From Ignelater luminosus (Eukaryota; Arthropoda; Insecta; Coleoptera; Elateridae), in contig VTPC01090595.1 of assembly GCA_011009095.1 (NCBI GenBank), positions 1 through 64,000 of the forward strand: a stretch of DNA of 64,000 bases, written 5' to 3'. The notes below the pieces were generated by a model. It ran no database searches and was not told where the DNA came from. It saw only the letters and a list, made by a program, of their open reading frames with translations. A program made the position numbers and the translations under genes. Shown here piece by piece: positions 50,601 through 63,475 of the stretch (position 1 is its first letter; every line of letters starts with the position of its first letter).

Positions 50601-53600
50601 TCGTTCCGAATAGTCAACACCCTAAGAACAATCCCGCAAACTGAAGGTAATGATAAAGAATAAATGGTCTACTTCGTTGGTTGTGGCCGACGCTAGACGT
50701 CCAATGGAGCGTCTGCTCCAGGGACAGTCGCATCTTTCTCCCGATACTATGTATTGCAATTCGAGATCCTATAAAGTTATCCCCCGTGCGTATTAATGTG
50801 TGCTGGGTGCAGCTATTTTCCAAGACTTCACCATTGTGTAGCCACTACGGTTCATTCTTGGTGCTACGTATTGGTGTGAGGCCCTATGAGGCTACTCCCC
50901 GTGCGCAGTGCTGCGTGATGGATACTGCTACTCCCCCGATGTAGGGTATTGTAGTCGTAAACAACTTCAAACTCTCACTGCCTGCAAAAGATTACCAGCG
51001 TCTCACAATCTACCTCGTTAGATAGATCGTTATCGATCATTTAACGTTGGGAGTGTCGCAGTATACTATAAATTTGAATAAAATCAGTACGAGGGGAATT
51101 CAGTATTTTTCATCTCATCTTAAATATAAGGTTTGTCCCTGGAAACAATAATGTTACCCGTTTTACGTCTTTGTCTAGTGCTTTGGTTCAAAACCTTCTT
51201 TGCTATACTACTTTTACGCCAATTTATTATGAATTACTATAAAGTTCATACAACCATTGTCTGTCATGTTAATTTTCAATTTGTTCAGTTCTCATGATTT
51301 ATCATTTCTGCTAATTACACACATTCGGGTTGCGGTTGCCTTGGATCTCGTAATTTCAACCACTATAGTTGTTTAGCTGTCTACTAGAATTTAGCCGTAT
51401 CTGGAGGTACATCAATCCCTGCCGGCAGTAATTACCTTGACACCCTTCCCGAAATATTTTTACAAATTTACAAAAAATCTCAGGACTTCGGTCGGAGAGG
51501 GAACCTTCGGGTTGATAAGTAGTCAGATGCGTATCTATCAGAGATTCTCACACAAGTTATTGAGTAAAATAAATCAAAATTTTCCAATATAAAATTACTT
51601 GATCTAAACTACATTAAAAGAACAAAAAAAAAATCGTTTGGCTAACTGACGTTATTCATGTTCTCAAGGTTTTTCTTTAAAAGTAGTATCAAATTTTTTC
51701 ATGTGCATAACATAATTTAATCTTTTTTCCTAAATACATTATTGCATGACAAAAAACAATTATTGTATATTTATGCAGATTGCAAGCATAAGGAAGTGCT
51801 TATCAAGGAAGTACCCTCTATATTAGCATTTACTTCCTCCTGGGTTTTGTATAGATGCATTGTATTACCATCTTATTGTAGTAGATTCGTCTAATCTTAT
51901 CGGTAGATGTCTGGAATTTATAAATTTTAATACTTACGGCAAACAATAAACCGCCAACAGCTGGCCCAACGCTCAGTCCTAATCCGACAAAAGTTTCTAG
52001 AACACCCTGAAATAAAAAACATAAGATAACGTTCCATTGTTAACTGGAATAGAATATAATGAATAGCAGCATGTACGCATGTAATCAATTCTTCGATTAA
52101 ATCTTTTTAGCGACAGCTGTGCAAATGTTATGCGAAAAATGGCAAGAAAAATCGATTCTGTGGACAAAGGTCAGCTATAAATGCATTTTGAGGCGGGGGA
52201 TATTCCAGTTTTGTCATGAAAATACCAAGAAAGTGCATGGTGCATGCTAACTATTTATGAACCCTGATGCAATTTAATTAACTTGATTCTATGAAGAATC
52301 CCGTTAACTAATCGTTATTGCATTAGACGCAGTACTTTATTCCAAGAAATAATTTAAACCGCAAATGTGAATTTTACGAAAAATAGTTGCGTTTATAATG
52401 CGAAACAGAGGATATAAAGAAATGCTATAACGCATTCCAAGTGTTTTTATTATTAATAATTAATTGCGCATCACTCGTGTTTCTTATCAAATATTATTTA
52501 TGATTTGCCTGAAGAGTTGTTTGTTTGGTCTTACTTAAACATATTAAAATGAAATTAGATAATTATACATTACAAACTAAATTAGTAAAATGAACAAGAA
52601 ACAATTTTGCTTCGTGCCCTTAGTCATGAACCATCATCAAGATCTAAGCTCTAGATGGTCAATTAGCAGCTCCCATTTGACCAATATATTGACTAAAATA
52701 ATTGTTACTGTTCAGATTCCACCTCACATGCAATTCCTTAAAATAATCTTCAATAACACTAACTAATGAAAACCAGAAAAACCTTGGTAAGAATAGTCAA
52801 CTAAAAATTGCATTCTGGAAATTCCTAATGCAAGTGTAACACGCTAACCGCGGGGAATTATATTTGAAGAATCTACCACAAATGATATACATTATAAAAT
52901 AGACTGAACAAGTCGACTTCATTTCTTTATCTGTAGTGACAACTTCAATATTGATAAATATTTTATTATCATTTGCTCATTTTTTATTCTTCTTCCTTTG
53001 TTTCCCAATGCCAATATCTGTACTATATTTCTTTAAGCATGAAGCCTCTGAAATCCTCTAGAAAAAGGTAGACTGAAGGATCTATTGTCCAGTAACTTTT
53101 ATGCTTTGTGAATTATACGTGACATCTAGCGACGTTTCTAAAGCCATTCTGATGACTTTGTAATTCAGTGAGACCTCTGAATGTTTTACAAAAAGAGATT
53201 TCAGATGGAGGTGGGTCGGAATCATACTACAGGGTATCTAAATGGTTGATTCGTGAACTGTCACCTACCTCTTCAAACCTATATTTCATGCTGATTTGGT
53301 TTAGCACATAACAGAACTAATTTAATTGGAAATACAATTCAGTAATCATGAGGTCTTGGTATTGCTTCGAGTTTAATATTTCCATCTATGTTGTGAAGTA
53401 AGGTATGCGAAAGTGAGTTTAAAGTCAGTTAGTTTGCCTTTCTAGTAATCCACATAAAATACTCAGTAACTGCTTGGTTAATAACAACGGCATCTATAAT
53501 GAGCTTGTTCATTAACTTATAGTATTGAGGAGGCAGTATTCAGCTTTTTAGGTACAAAAGTAATTTTTCTGAAAAAATATGGGGCTTCATTGTCTTGAAA

Positions 53601-55255
53601 CTACCTGATTCTGTAAGGCCTAAGAATGGCAATGACAGCTCTTCTACTTCCATTTTTCTTGCAGACACCAAGCATGACAGAAGAAACTTAATATTTTATA
53701 AGTAGATTGAAGAGTCAAGCCAAACTAGAGAGATTTGATTGATTGATTACTACTATTACCAATTACACTGCTGATTTACTAATATATGGGTCACAAAATT
53801 AAACTGTAATGAAGGAAGAAGCAATGCTAGAAATTCTGAAAAGATTCTTACTACTAGAAGAATATATGGTACAACAGAAGTTATCATGCGACCATTATGA
53901 AAATAATTGCATAATTGAAGAAGAAATAAGAAACAGATAAAATCCTTTATAAAAGACTGCTCAACATTGAGGTTAAGCTGCAATGTGGCATTCATAACTA
54001 ATTACATTTCAAAATAACATTCCTGGCATGTCTCATCAAAATTGTCTTAGTACCAAGAGGTTAACAATTATGAAAATTAATATCATAAATTAGGTTTCAT
54101 AATTATTAAAGAAACTTTCTTATTTTCAGAACTAATAAAGACAGAAAATAATTTATTAATTTGTTTCCTATGGTTTGATAAGTCCAGTGTTAATTGAAAC
54201 TAGTCATGGCAATAAATTATAAATTACAGAGATTAACTTACCCTAACAGTTGCAGCATGCTGAGGAAAAACATTCATTACAATTACATAACTAGCAGTGG
54301 AATAAGCACTAGATCCAAGTGCCTCTAAACCTCGTATAGCAAATGATAACGCTGTAAATGTGGTATAGTCATAAACATACTCGAGAAGTCTGAAAAAAAA
54401 TAGTCAAGTGTAAGTTAAAACACTTATACATAAAGGTTATAAATACAGTGTGATCATATAACACAAATTACAAACTTGACAAACAACAAAGCCCTAAAGT
54501 ATTTTGTGGTATCTTTGTTTTTTTACGACCACATTTTATAACAATTTAACGTTTTCAGGATTCTACGTTTACATTGGAAATTAACATATTTACCCAAAAA
54601 TAATACTGCATCCTCCTGAGGTAATAATTCCCCCAATAAATACGAGTTTAAGACCCGCCCTAGGTATCTACAAATAATAAAAAATTAGTTTTCTCTTCTT
54701 ATACAATCCAAATTAACTTACGATTTTACCAAAGACTGGTGAAAATATAAACATAATTAAAGCATAAAAACTAAATACAAATCCAGCTGTTGTTTCTGAC
54801 ATCCCTTTTAATGCCGCTTCTTTTGGATAAAAGGGCGCCATTATCGACATCGCGCAAAAACTCATAAAGTCCACAGATGCCAATAAACATAATGCAATTT
54901 TCTGTTTACATGTAAGAGGTGGCTTCTTTGAATTGTCATTGCCCCTATAAAAGCAAAATAAACAAACATAACTTTTGAAATTTTAACCTTGACACTAATT
55001 ATAAAAAATATGTTGCACTAATTATTTGTTTAATTCAATTACACACCGCAAAGATTTGACAAATACATTTGCGTTAGAGAAAGTGTTTTGTTTGCCAAAA
55101 GATTGAATGCTTGCGAAATGTTTGCAAATATGTAATTATTTAAATACTTACTTTTTGTCAACTACCTTACACTCGTTATCGGTTTCTTTACTTTTATCAC
55201 TAGGTGGTAAAACGTCTACGGTGGCTGTATGTTTTTTATCCTTGAGGAATTCCAT
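44673..55255 (-). CDS. SLC18B1-like MFS transporter, copy B
   Basis: Paralogue of copy A and member of the same SLC18B1 polyamine-type transporter family (substrate inferred from family). Ten coding exons: 55255-55152, 54944-54722, 54667-54594, 54389-54242, 52006-51938, 46040-45950, 45889-45750, 45692-45499, 45440-45345, 45018-44673. All boundaries are GT-AG and phases agree, giving 494 aa. Residues 1-50 are a charged cytosolic tail. TM1 (from about 52) is followed by APFYPKEA. The antiporter motif C, GLGLSVGPAVGG, lies in TM5 (191-202). TWSFLDPTLEPAL (269-281) is in TM7, and SLGEVLGPAMGG is in TM11. The tail from about 450 is hydrophilic and ends TIVTEHL, with no dileucine-type signal. In exon 8, 37 of 65 residues match copy A by my count. 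Exons 9 to 12 of the helix bundle end in a single last exon, whereas copy A has an intron there. Large introns hold transposons. Confidence 0.94.
47384..48414 (-). mobile_element. Tc1/mariner-superfamily element with ~128-bp TIRs, internally deleted
   Basis: It lies in intron 5 of copy B. The left end CAGGGTGGTCCAAGATC and the right end (minus reading CAAGGTGGTCCAAGATT) start inverted repeats of about 128 bp, over 90 % identical by eye. TA is on both sides (47382-47383, 48415-48416). Each arm ends at an inner TATACA(A/G)GG, a second terminus-like word (47510s and 48290s). On the minus strand at 48190-48290 there are transposase remnants: MAHQRIRYVTNHLNNTY, then VGRHGPIR, then PAR, fitting the DDE core HDGAPAH...RWIGR.GPI.WPARSPD of mariner relatives. 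The rest of the transposase is gone. TTTCCGAGATATTT at about 47640 recurs in other repeats. Confidence 0.75.
49634..49760. mobile_element. Short palindromic MITE in intron 5 of copy B
   Basis: GAACTGCACCCGCAAAAAAG and onward on the left is mirrored by a right arm ending CTTTTTTT-like sequence then GGGTGCAGTTC at 49760. Both arms share AACACAATTTTTTAACAA, giving arms of about 42 bp. Further out, GCAAGTTGCAA (left) and TTTGCAACTT (right) may extend the symmetry to about 49615-49800 with an insertion in the right arm. No coding; target duplication unclear. Confidence 0.6.
50500..51560. repeat. GC-richer repeat block in intron 5 of copy B, possibly a solo LTR
   Basis: About 1 kb of clearly higher GC content with no recognisable protein. 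CCCCCGTGCGTATTAATGTG (50778 onward) and CTCCCCGTGCGCAGTGCTGC (50896 onward) look like two related subunits. A stretch around 51050-51090 includes a GAATAAAATC polyadenylation-like word within otherwise structured sequence. A fossil solo LTR is one possibility, another is an unknown non-autonomous repeat. Ends and target duplication were not found. Confidence 0.3.
52007..53689. other. Intron 4 of copy B, no further feature
   Basis: Apart from the LINE fragment to the right, nothing was recognised in this intron sequence. Confidence 0.5.
53690..53970 (+). pseudogene. LINE 3' fragment in intron 4 of copy B
   Basis: The plus strand encodes LLIYGSQN, stop, TVMKEEAMLEILKRF, and then in the next frame RRIYGTTEV. 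This matches the C-terminal part of endonuclease-reverse transcriptase LINE proteins (pattern YGSE.WT..K.....LE.FE.+.LRRIYG). It is short, interrupted by stops and frame changes, and inactive. Confidence 0.5.
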
Positions 55256-55260
55256 CTCCT
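55256..55260 (-). promoter_or_regulatory. 5' UTR splice acceptor of copy B
   Basis: The start ATG (55255-55253) follows only three bases of leader after the acceptor TTTTTTTTGTAG (AG at 55260-55259). A non-coding first exon must lie upstream; it was not located, but would be expected within the next kilobases to the right. Confidence 0.6.
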
Positions 55261-58200
55261 ACAAAAAAAAGAATCAGTTAGACATATAATTTTTGTAAAC
55301 TTAATATATTTCTCTTTATACTTAATAATTAATCTAATAAATTTAGGTTAAAGATAAGAAAGAGTTGCTTCATCTCCATTACTTTATTCTTTTAGATATT
55401 TAAAACCCGGTTTTCCACAATTTTTTAGTATCTAGGATTTTAATCAGTTCTCAATAAATAATTAAAACATTCCATTAGTTATTTATAGGAATAAAAAAAA
55501 AAGCGAAAGCTCTTTACCGTTTTACATGTGTAATGCAAGAATCTCACATACTAATGGCGAAAGTAAATGTATGGCAGACAGCGCCCTAAGATATGTCATT
55601 TTAATTTAACAATTTTCCACAAACTTAGCAAAAACAAGAAAAACAATACAGGCATCCAGCAAATGAAAAACAAAACAAAAGCAAAAAGTAAAAAATAACA
55701 ACGAACAGGTTGAAAACAAAATAGTCCACGAAACAACTGAAATTCTAAGTTCGACTAATTTATATAATTTATTATTATCTTCTGTAACATTTCTTTTCGA
55801 GCCACTCTTTCCTGTTGCTCATTTCACACATTTCAATTTGTTTTCCAAGCTTGGGCAAGCTTCTTCCACATACATCTTGAAGAACGTGAGATTTGGGAGG
55901 TGGACTTTTAGTAATACACGTTTTGGCTTTGTGCTTGATAACAGCATGAAAAACAAAATTAAGTAGGAATCGTGTCCGGTAACTGAATATTTCATTTTGT
56001 GAAAACCAAACCGCAGAAACAAACAGTTCTCTCGCCTGGTGTCACACTAACCAAGCAATCCAGTCACTAACTTAATACTATAATCACTTTACAATTTCTA
56101 TTCATAAGCAAACGAAAAATATTCGTTTTCTATCTTCTTGCGAACACATTTTTTTTCTTTTGTTTTATTGTGTCAGATTAGCTGTTTTCAACAATTAGAA
56201 TGTTTTCGCTAGGAATCAATTTTACAATTTTTACTAGTTTGTGGAATCTTTAAAGCCGGGTACACACTTGAAACTTGGAATTTTAAACATTTACGTTTAA
56301 TCGATCAATTTGAACCAGTTTTATGCAGATGGAAATTCCAGACTTGAGAGGAAATCTTCATCATTCTCATATCAGTTTTCTTACTAAACTAGTAAGTATA
56401 TTGTAATAAATGACAAATTGATATTAAAACAATTATCTTTTAAGCCACTTACTTTTTTTGCTCACCGTTATTTTGGATTAATTACCTACATAACATCCAA
56501 CAGTTGCTCATAGTCATGTGATGTCCAAAAACTGATTAATTACGCTATTAATTAAAATTTCATTTTGTTAATTGTTCTTCCCTGAGGGAAACAACGCAAA
56601 ATATTCAATCCAATCTCAATTGTTCATATAGCATAAACTTCTGCTGCTCTCGATTCTATATTTTAGGGATCGTATTGTTTGATACCAATTAGAATTATAG
56701 GAAGGATTGCAAGGTAAAAGTGAGAATTTTTTCAACTGCTAAAGGGAAACTGTCAGAAAAGGTGCTACCACTGTTTTGGACAATCATTAACAGGCTGCCG
56801 GATATTGCTCTTCTCAAAATTCGGAAAATAACAAAAATAAATCATAGTAGATCGCTTTACTTCATTATAATTGTCAAGTAGGTTACATTTCAACGCTGTT
56901 CAAAGAAGTATTATAAATAAACACAAAGCTTAAGAAAATGAATTAAAGAAGGTACGTTCACAACAATACATTCCATTATTAGATAATCTAGAGAGTGGTT
57001 TCTTGAAAATAACAGTGAAATCTGATAGAGAGAATAGATCAAGTAAACTGAACTTCGTGTTTCTTGTCAAACGAGGCTTCCTGCATTTCTTCGTCTCTTC
57101 TCTTCTTAACTGACTGTAAGTACACTCTCGAAATTATTTTATGGCTCCTCAAAATCTGTCTTTTTGATTAGTAACATGAACCAAGGACATAGCTCTATCA
57201 AATACATTTTTAAATCATTGACAAGAAAGATTAAAGCCAATCTATAGGTTTCTCTTTTCACTTAATGATAGTTTTATTATGACTATGCAAGGCTCTGTGC
57301 AAAAATGTAATTTCGGTCTCCAAGAAAAGGTAACGTGCTCAACTGAAAAATCTTCTACAACTATATCTTGGTGTACGAGAAGCCAACGCATTGGTCTGTA
57401 CATCAGAACATTAATTGCTAATTACACAACTGCATTTGTATGTGGACTGGAGAAGATAATTCGTAATTCAAATTTTAAAAAATTTTTTTTTCGTGCACAC
57501 GTCACATTATATTATGACTTTACAGACTAAACTTTCTCCTCTTCTAAATCCTTGCATCCGATAGCAGTGGTAATCTTTTTCTTCTAGGCTAGACAAGAAC
57601 TAAAAGAAGAATCTAATCGATTTCTGTACAAAGAAGTTCGAATTTGAAAACAACATCTAAAGAAATGCCAAGTCATTTAAAATAGTGAAGCATACAATCC
57701 ATTACATCGATATGGATTATAATGACCATTTGTTTGTATCATTGTCAGAAACATAATCAGTCTCTTCAAATACGCTACGTTTTAGACTTTTACATAATGT
57801 ATTTGCCATTAGGGGTTTTATTCTATTATGGCATTAAATACTTTCGAGACGGGAATTTGCAGGGCTTGCCCGAATCTCAAATTTGAAGTGAATTGAGCCC
57901 TACTTTCAAAATGCTTTTATTTGTTTAGATTGTTCGGACTCTCCAAGCCAACTGAGATTTTTGAGATGATTGAGATTTTTGGATCTATCAATCTTCTTGA
58001 GCTGGCAGAACATTCTTTCGGGTCAAATGCATTTTGCTGGTTTCGTACAGGTGAAGATTTTGCTGGTAATAGTTATTTTTTCTTTCAAAAAAGATTTCAA
58101 TAAATAAATTTCGCGAATAACAAGACCAATCTCTAAGTCGAGTATAGGGTTTTTCAAACATTATGTAATATTTATTAGGCTTATCGGGGTACAAGTGCCG

Positions 58201-59144
58201 ATTAACTTTTAAAAGTGGTCGATTCTTTTTGAGTTAGTGAGGCTATCAGGCTTCTTCAAATGAATTTGTTTGTCCGCCAACATTATATAGTTTTAATAAA
58301 TCGTTCATCTCCGTCAGGCATTTTTAAGTCAAGATGCTCTAAAGAGTTTTAACCTGAGCAAGGAAAAACCAAAACCTCTCACATCAATCAGAAATATCTA
58401 CAAAAGGTTTTGTCAAGTCACAATACAAATAGACAATCATGCAAATAATGCATTCCAATATCGCATGCTATTTGAAGATAGTAACTGTTACTAGAAGAAT
58501 GCGAAATGGTAAATAATGTGGGCCAAGTAGATTTAAAGAAATTCGTTTTTATTAGAAAAAGCACATTTTAGGAAAAACATAAATTGTTTAATGACGTAGC
58601 ATATGTTTTTAAAGAGATGTGTTTCATGCGCCAATATCTATATCATTTGGTATAAATCAAATTATAAAGTGGTAGACAACCATGCAGTTAACTTTGTATC
58701 AGTGTCACATGAGAAATTTGAATTCTGACACTTCCTTCCTTTTTTTTCTCAAATAGTCTACTTCAGGATATGAGTTAAAGTTTATACAAGAAACTAGTCC
58801 TAATTCTGATTCAACAATTTATGGCAAGAATTATACCGTTAATTCTTAGGATGTCCAAATGTTTACTGAAACGTTTGCTAAATGGTCTTGAGTAAAAAGA
58901 TTTAATTCTAATATATTTAAGTTAATACACAAAAGAAATCAAATTTAGAAATTAATTAGCTAATTGGATTTTCCAAATTTAACCAATCAGATCAGTAAAT
59001 TGCAAAATTAAATATGACAAGTTTGATTTCTTTCGGATAATATTGACCCGTAGAATCAGATCCAAGAGAAATGTTCTAGGTAGTAAGGTAAAGCTGGAAA
59101 TGCTTATTGAAAAATATCATTATCAACTTAAAACATAATTAGTA
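55261..59144. other. 5' flank of copy B and intergenic DNA
   Basis: It must contain the untranslated first exon and promoter of copy B, not identified. Frames at 55819-56022, 57279-57530 and 57921-58194 have no recognised family. A short inverted pair, AAAGAAATCAAA (58933-58944) and TTTGATTTCTTT (59030-59041), borders a 100-bp stretch. Confidence 0.4.
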
Positions 59145-60900
59145 TACAGGGTGATTTTTTTAGTGTGTTCATTTGATAATCTTGTTACTATTAGAAATAT
59201 GTACATAAAAGTATAATAAAGAATTTAACACGTACATAAGTATCAGATTTTTAATTTTTAAGTGACTCATCTAATATCTCCGAATTGACTAAACTGGCAG
59301 AACTGATGTCTCCTAAGATGCGGAAAAATTCTAAACTTTAGAAATTATAATCGTATATGTCAGGTTTTGTCAATGAAATGTATTTCCTTAAGGTAAAAGC
59401 CAAAAATACAAATGCCTGGACTTTTGTTGGAAAAACCGTCATTCATAAAGTGTGGTGGAAATGATTCAAAAATAAACCAAACGGTCAAAATTCAGATCAG
59501 GTCAGACGTTCTCGTATATTGGTTGTTAATGAACCAATCTTAAGGGCCCTATTGATCCGAATTGTATCTATTGCAATCAGAAGGTCCTGGAATTACAAGA
59601 ATTTTGGCTATTAGTGTTGAATAGCTGTTCCTTGAAATCTCTTACGATTTTGATTTAATTTTTCTAGAAGAATGTATTTTGATCAGATAACTTCAGATTT
59701 TGACTGTCCTGAAAGGTCTCAAAGTTTTCGGTCATTCAGATAAATTCCTCTTCCTCTATTTCATGTCATAGAACTAACATCAGCAATCACGGTTTCACAT
59801 TTTCAGATCTTCTAGATTTGATTTCCAACTTTATTTTACCTTAGTACAGGTAGTAGCTTGCTTGGACTTTATGTAGTATTTGTATTTACTTAAAAATAGA
59901 GAAAGTCGGAATTTTAGTCGACGTGGAGAAATTATTAAGAATTAGAGCTATCATTATTTGATCTTAAGATAAATAGAAAAACTATAAAATAAGAATTCGT
60001 GAGTGAAAGATATTGTGGTAGTTTTTCTATCAAGTGAAGAAACTTGTAGACCATTGTAAAAATATCGAGAAGTCTTCATAAAAGAAAAATCAGGACGGTA
60101 TCTGTTTTCATAAAATATATTGAAAAACAATTCGTAATAAAATCTTTTATTAGAAAAGAAATCATTATTAAGACCGTACACTTTCGAATCTATGGACTAC
60201 CTCAAATACAATAATGTTAATCTCTACTAAGGTCCATTGTTACCTGTAACGATTCGGCAACAGAAAAGCTTTCTAAATTTATTGTTAACATTGAGAAATT
60301 GTTACAATATCAAAGACTCTTTTATTGGTATGAGTTCACTTAAAATGATTTACTGTGTCATTAATTTATTTGTAACACTAACTGTATGTATGGATGTGAA
60401 TCTGTAACACTTTTGCTAATTTCTTGCTTTATAACTTAAAATTTTCAAAAATCTTTTTGAAATCTACGATTTATATAGAGATACAACCAATATATTACAA
60501 ACGGTCGAAATTGAGCCAAAACAAAAAAAAATGTAGTTGGAACATGTTTCAAAACAAATAAGACCTTGAGAAAAAAAAATAGAAAATTCTAAAAAAATGT
60601 TTAAACGATTGCGATGTTAAAAAACAGCATTGATTAGTTTATTAAATGATAAGAAACTTTTACATTACAGAAGAATAATAATTAGTCTCTAAAGTGAAAT
60701 ATTATTTGCAAAAACGTAAATGACACGCTATAAGATTTTCTTTTTTTTTTTTCTAAACAAATCTCACTTATAAAAATTGAGAACCAGAACCTATTGACAA
60801 ACATAAATTGTTATAATAACAATTAATAACTATTTAATAAAAAACACGGTAAAGAATTAATTATAAATTCTCAGAATTTAATTTTTCTGAAAAATTTCAG
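59145..60900. other. Intergenic; lone TACAGGGTG end at 59145
   Basis: TACAGGGTG at 59145-59153 begins a repeat that continues rightward, with an AATATCTCCGA word at about 59274, related to words in the other repeats. The far end was not found. No coding sequence recognised. Confidence 0.4.
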
Positions 60901-60972
60901 TTTCAACACCACGAATTTCCTATTAAAACGATCAATAAAACAGATCATCGCGGAACTTCTGGGATTCCCCAG
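60901..60972 (+). CDS. Possible orphan 72-nt exon, low confidence
   Basis: A strong acceptor (TTTTTCTGAAAAATTTCAG, ending 60900) and a good donor (CCCCAG|GTACGT) enclose exactly 72 bases of balanced composition in AT-rich DNA. Frame 1 reads INKTDHRGTSGIPQ at its end; frame 2 is also open and reads LLKRSIKQIIAELLGFP. Either could be coding, or it may be a non-coding exon. No partner exons seen. Confidence 0.25.
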
Positions 60973-62647
60973 GTACGTATTATAATTATTTTCTGTAATG
61001 ATATTTTGTTTTTTCCTAACTTTTAAATATTTAAATTTAATTTAAAAGATTGTATCTATTGAATGATAAGTTTATTAACTTTCTATAGAATTTTTTGTTT
61101 AATTTTCATAAAGTAACAATTCAGGATTTCAATATTAGCAAAACCATTCAGAATATCAATCAGAACATTTTTATAAACTGTCTTTAAGATTCTCACACGC
61201 GTTTTCGGTGAAGGGTCAAATAAACATAGAGATAATCAAGAAAGTTCTAATAAAATAAAATTATAAATTTATAATAGATGACGTTTTCTAACATTTAGAT
61301 TTTTTTGGTTAAAGCATGTTTTACAGTGAATTGCACCAAAATCAGAATGGATTTGTTGTTAATTAACACAAATTAAAAATTATCAATTTTAGTATTTATG
61401 ACGCGCATTTCAATTTCGTTTTAAAATCGTTTTACATAAATGGAAAAGTTTTTACCTAAGAAAACAAAATGAGCTGAGATGATATTTAGGAATTTTATTT
61501 AAATAAAAAGAACTTACGTTTTTGAAAATATCTTCTTGCAGTGTTGTTAAATCCAGGTATGTATCGTAGAAATTATATGGAAATATTATGTATAATTAAC
61601 TTGAAATTATAACCAACACTAAATATCATCATTTAAAGCTTGAACTGATCTTTATATTCTTTCGTTAATAACTAGTTTTTGTTGTATTAGACAATTAACG
61701 TAACGGTCATTGTCGCTTCTGAGACACATTAAATTATTTATATTCTCCTTCGTATTTTATTTTCTCAAAACCGAAAAGTATAATCTGTATCACCAGCCAA
61801 CGAAAACTAGAAATGTAATGGTTACTCTATAGATATTACCCACTTATTTATAGAAACGGTAACATGGAGTACGCTTGTCAGCTTCGCATTGTTCGTTATT
61901 AATAAACACCTACCCACTTTTACCACATCCAGCGCAATTAAATATTGAAAATTAATTGAAATTGTCCAATAACTAAATATTTAAGTGTGCGTACACACCG
62001 TTTGTGAATTTTCTTTCTGAAAAAAACAATATCAAATATTGTCTATTTCGTTATTACAAAAGAACAACAAATATTGTTATTAACGAAAGCCTAGACTGCA
62101 TTTCTCGCATTTAATTGAATATAATCGCTTTTATAATTAATTTCAATCTACGCATTTACATATATTGTGTTAAAAAATATTTAAAAAGAAGAATATGTAA
62201 ACTTAACCTTGACCTGAAGATATTGAACACACTAAAATCTTACGCAAAGATAAATATTATAAAATCATACCTCATGTGGAAAAAAATACAATGTGGAAAT
62301 ATGTAAATGTTGATCAAATTAGGAAAATAATATTTTAACCTAATTTTTCTATGATTAAGCACAAAAAAATATCCACATACATAGTATAATGTTTACTTAA
62401 GATTTCCCCATCTTCTAAAAAGTAATTCATTACAAGGTAAAAATGTAGAATTCTCCGAATAATTAATTCATTTTATTAAATAAATATGTATAACTAAAGG
62501 CTAGTTTTTAAAATTCCAATAAATACACACAGTTATCACAAACAATAAAACACACTTTAGCCACAAACCACTTTTAAACACCAGCAGCATTTTCATTAAT
62601 TTCAAATTAATTTTAATTATGTAAGACAATATATATTGCATTAACTA
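60973..62647. other. Intergenic, no gene seen
   Basis: Very AT-rich sequence. The frame at 62115-62306 is low in complexity. No repeats with recognisable ends. Confidence 0.5.
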
Positions 62648-62896
62648 TACGGGGAGTCCCAACGGTCCGGACCTGTACCTAACAGTTTCGTCGTTATTCA
62701 GTTATTTGTGTGAAATGCTATCAGACTTCTCAACTAGCCCTTGTATAATTAAGGAGTTTTGTAAATTCACATCTTTAATAAAGTAAAACTAAATGTTTAG
62801 TCTTTAAAAATGCTTACTGCGATTTTAGCTATAAACCTTTATTCTAAAGGACGCAAATTCTAATTTTCCTGTTCCTGCTTAATAGGTCACCCTGTA
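62648..62896 (-). mobile_element. Non-autonomous TACAGGGTG element, minus orientation
   Basis: Read on the minus strand it begins TACAGGGTGACCTATTAAGC (from 62896) and ends with GGGACTCCCCGTA (at 62648), giving short imperfect inverted ends TAC(A/G)GGG(T/A)G. The inside shares several words with 63107-63475 in the opposite orientation: AAATGTTTAGTT, ACTTTATTA, AGATGTG, and GTTGAGAAGTCTGATAG against GTTAAGAAGTCTGATGG. No coding. Confidence 0.6.
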
Positions 62897-63106
62897 TAAA
62901 CAAGACAACTGGTAAAAATCTTGATAAGCAACTATAATTACCAAAGACTCAATTTTATGTTCTCAAAGGTACAAGAACCAGATTCCTTAATTATATGAAG
63001 GTAGATTGATAAGCGCGATCACATAATTGAATAATGCCAAGGTCGACAGGTTATACTACTATGGTTTATGACCAACAATTACTAGAAATAAGAAAATACT
63101 AAGATA

Positions 63107-63475
63107 TGCAGGGTGTCTCAGTTGTTTCATTTAAGAAATCACAAAAATTAAAATTTGCAGGATCAGTTTCTGCTCTCATCATTAAACTTAAACATTCTCT
63201 AATTACCGCAGCAACCGATTTTGCCCTTTTTCTTCTTAGGTCAGATAGTTTTTAAAAAAGTTTCATTAGTTGGTAAAAGAAGAGTACAAACCGGGACGAA
63301 ATGTTTAGTTCTACTTTATTAGAGATGTGGATTTACTAAACTCCTTCATTATACCAGGGCCAGTTAAGAAGTCTGATGGAATGCTGTATTGCTGCAATCA
63401 GCAAAAGATGTTAAATATGAGAATAAGAAAATATACAGGGTGTCCCACTTAAAAACCTTTTTCGATCACCCTGTA
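63107..63475 (+). mobile_element. Non-autonomous TACAGGGTG element, plus orientation
   Basis: It begins TGCAGGGTGTCTCAG and ends GATCACCCTGTA. A further internal terminus-like word TACAGGGTGTCCCA lies at 63434. It shares its body with the inverted copy at 62648-62896 and, in part, with 12899-13040. No coding capacity. The family cannot be named from sequence alone; TA at the ends hints at a Tc1/mariner-type relative. Confidence 0.6.

Noticed and set aside
53756-53995. 79-codon minus frame
   Set aside because: It is antisense to a LINE fragment that can be read on the plus strand.
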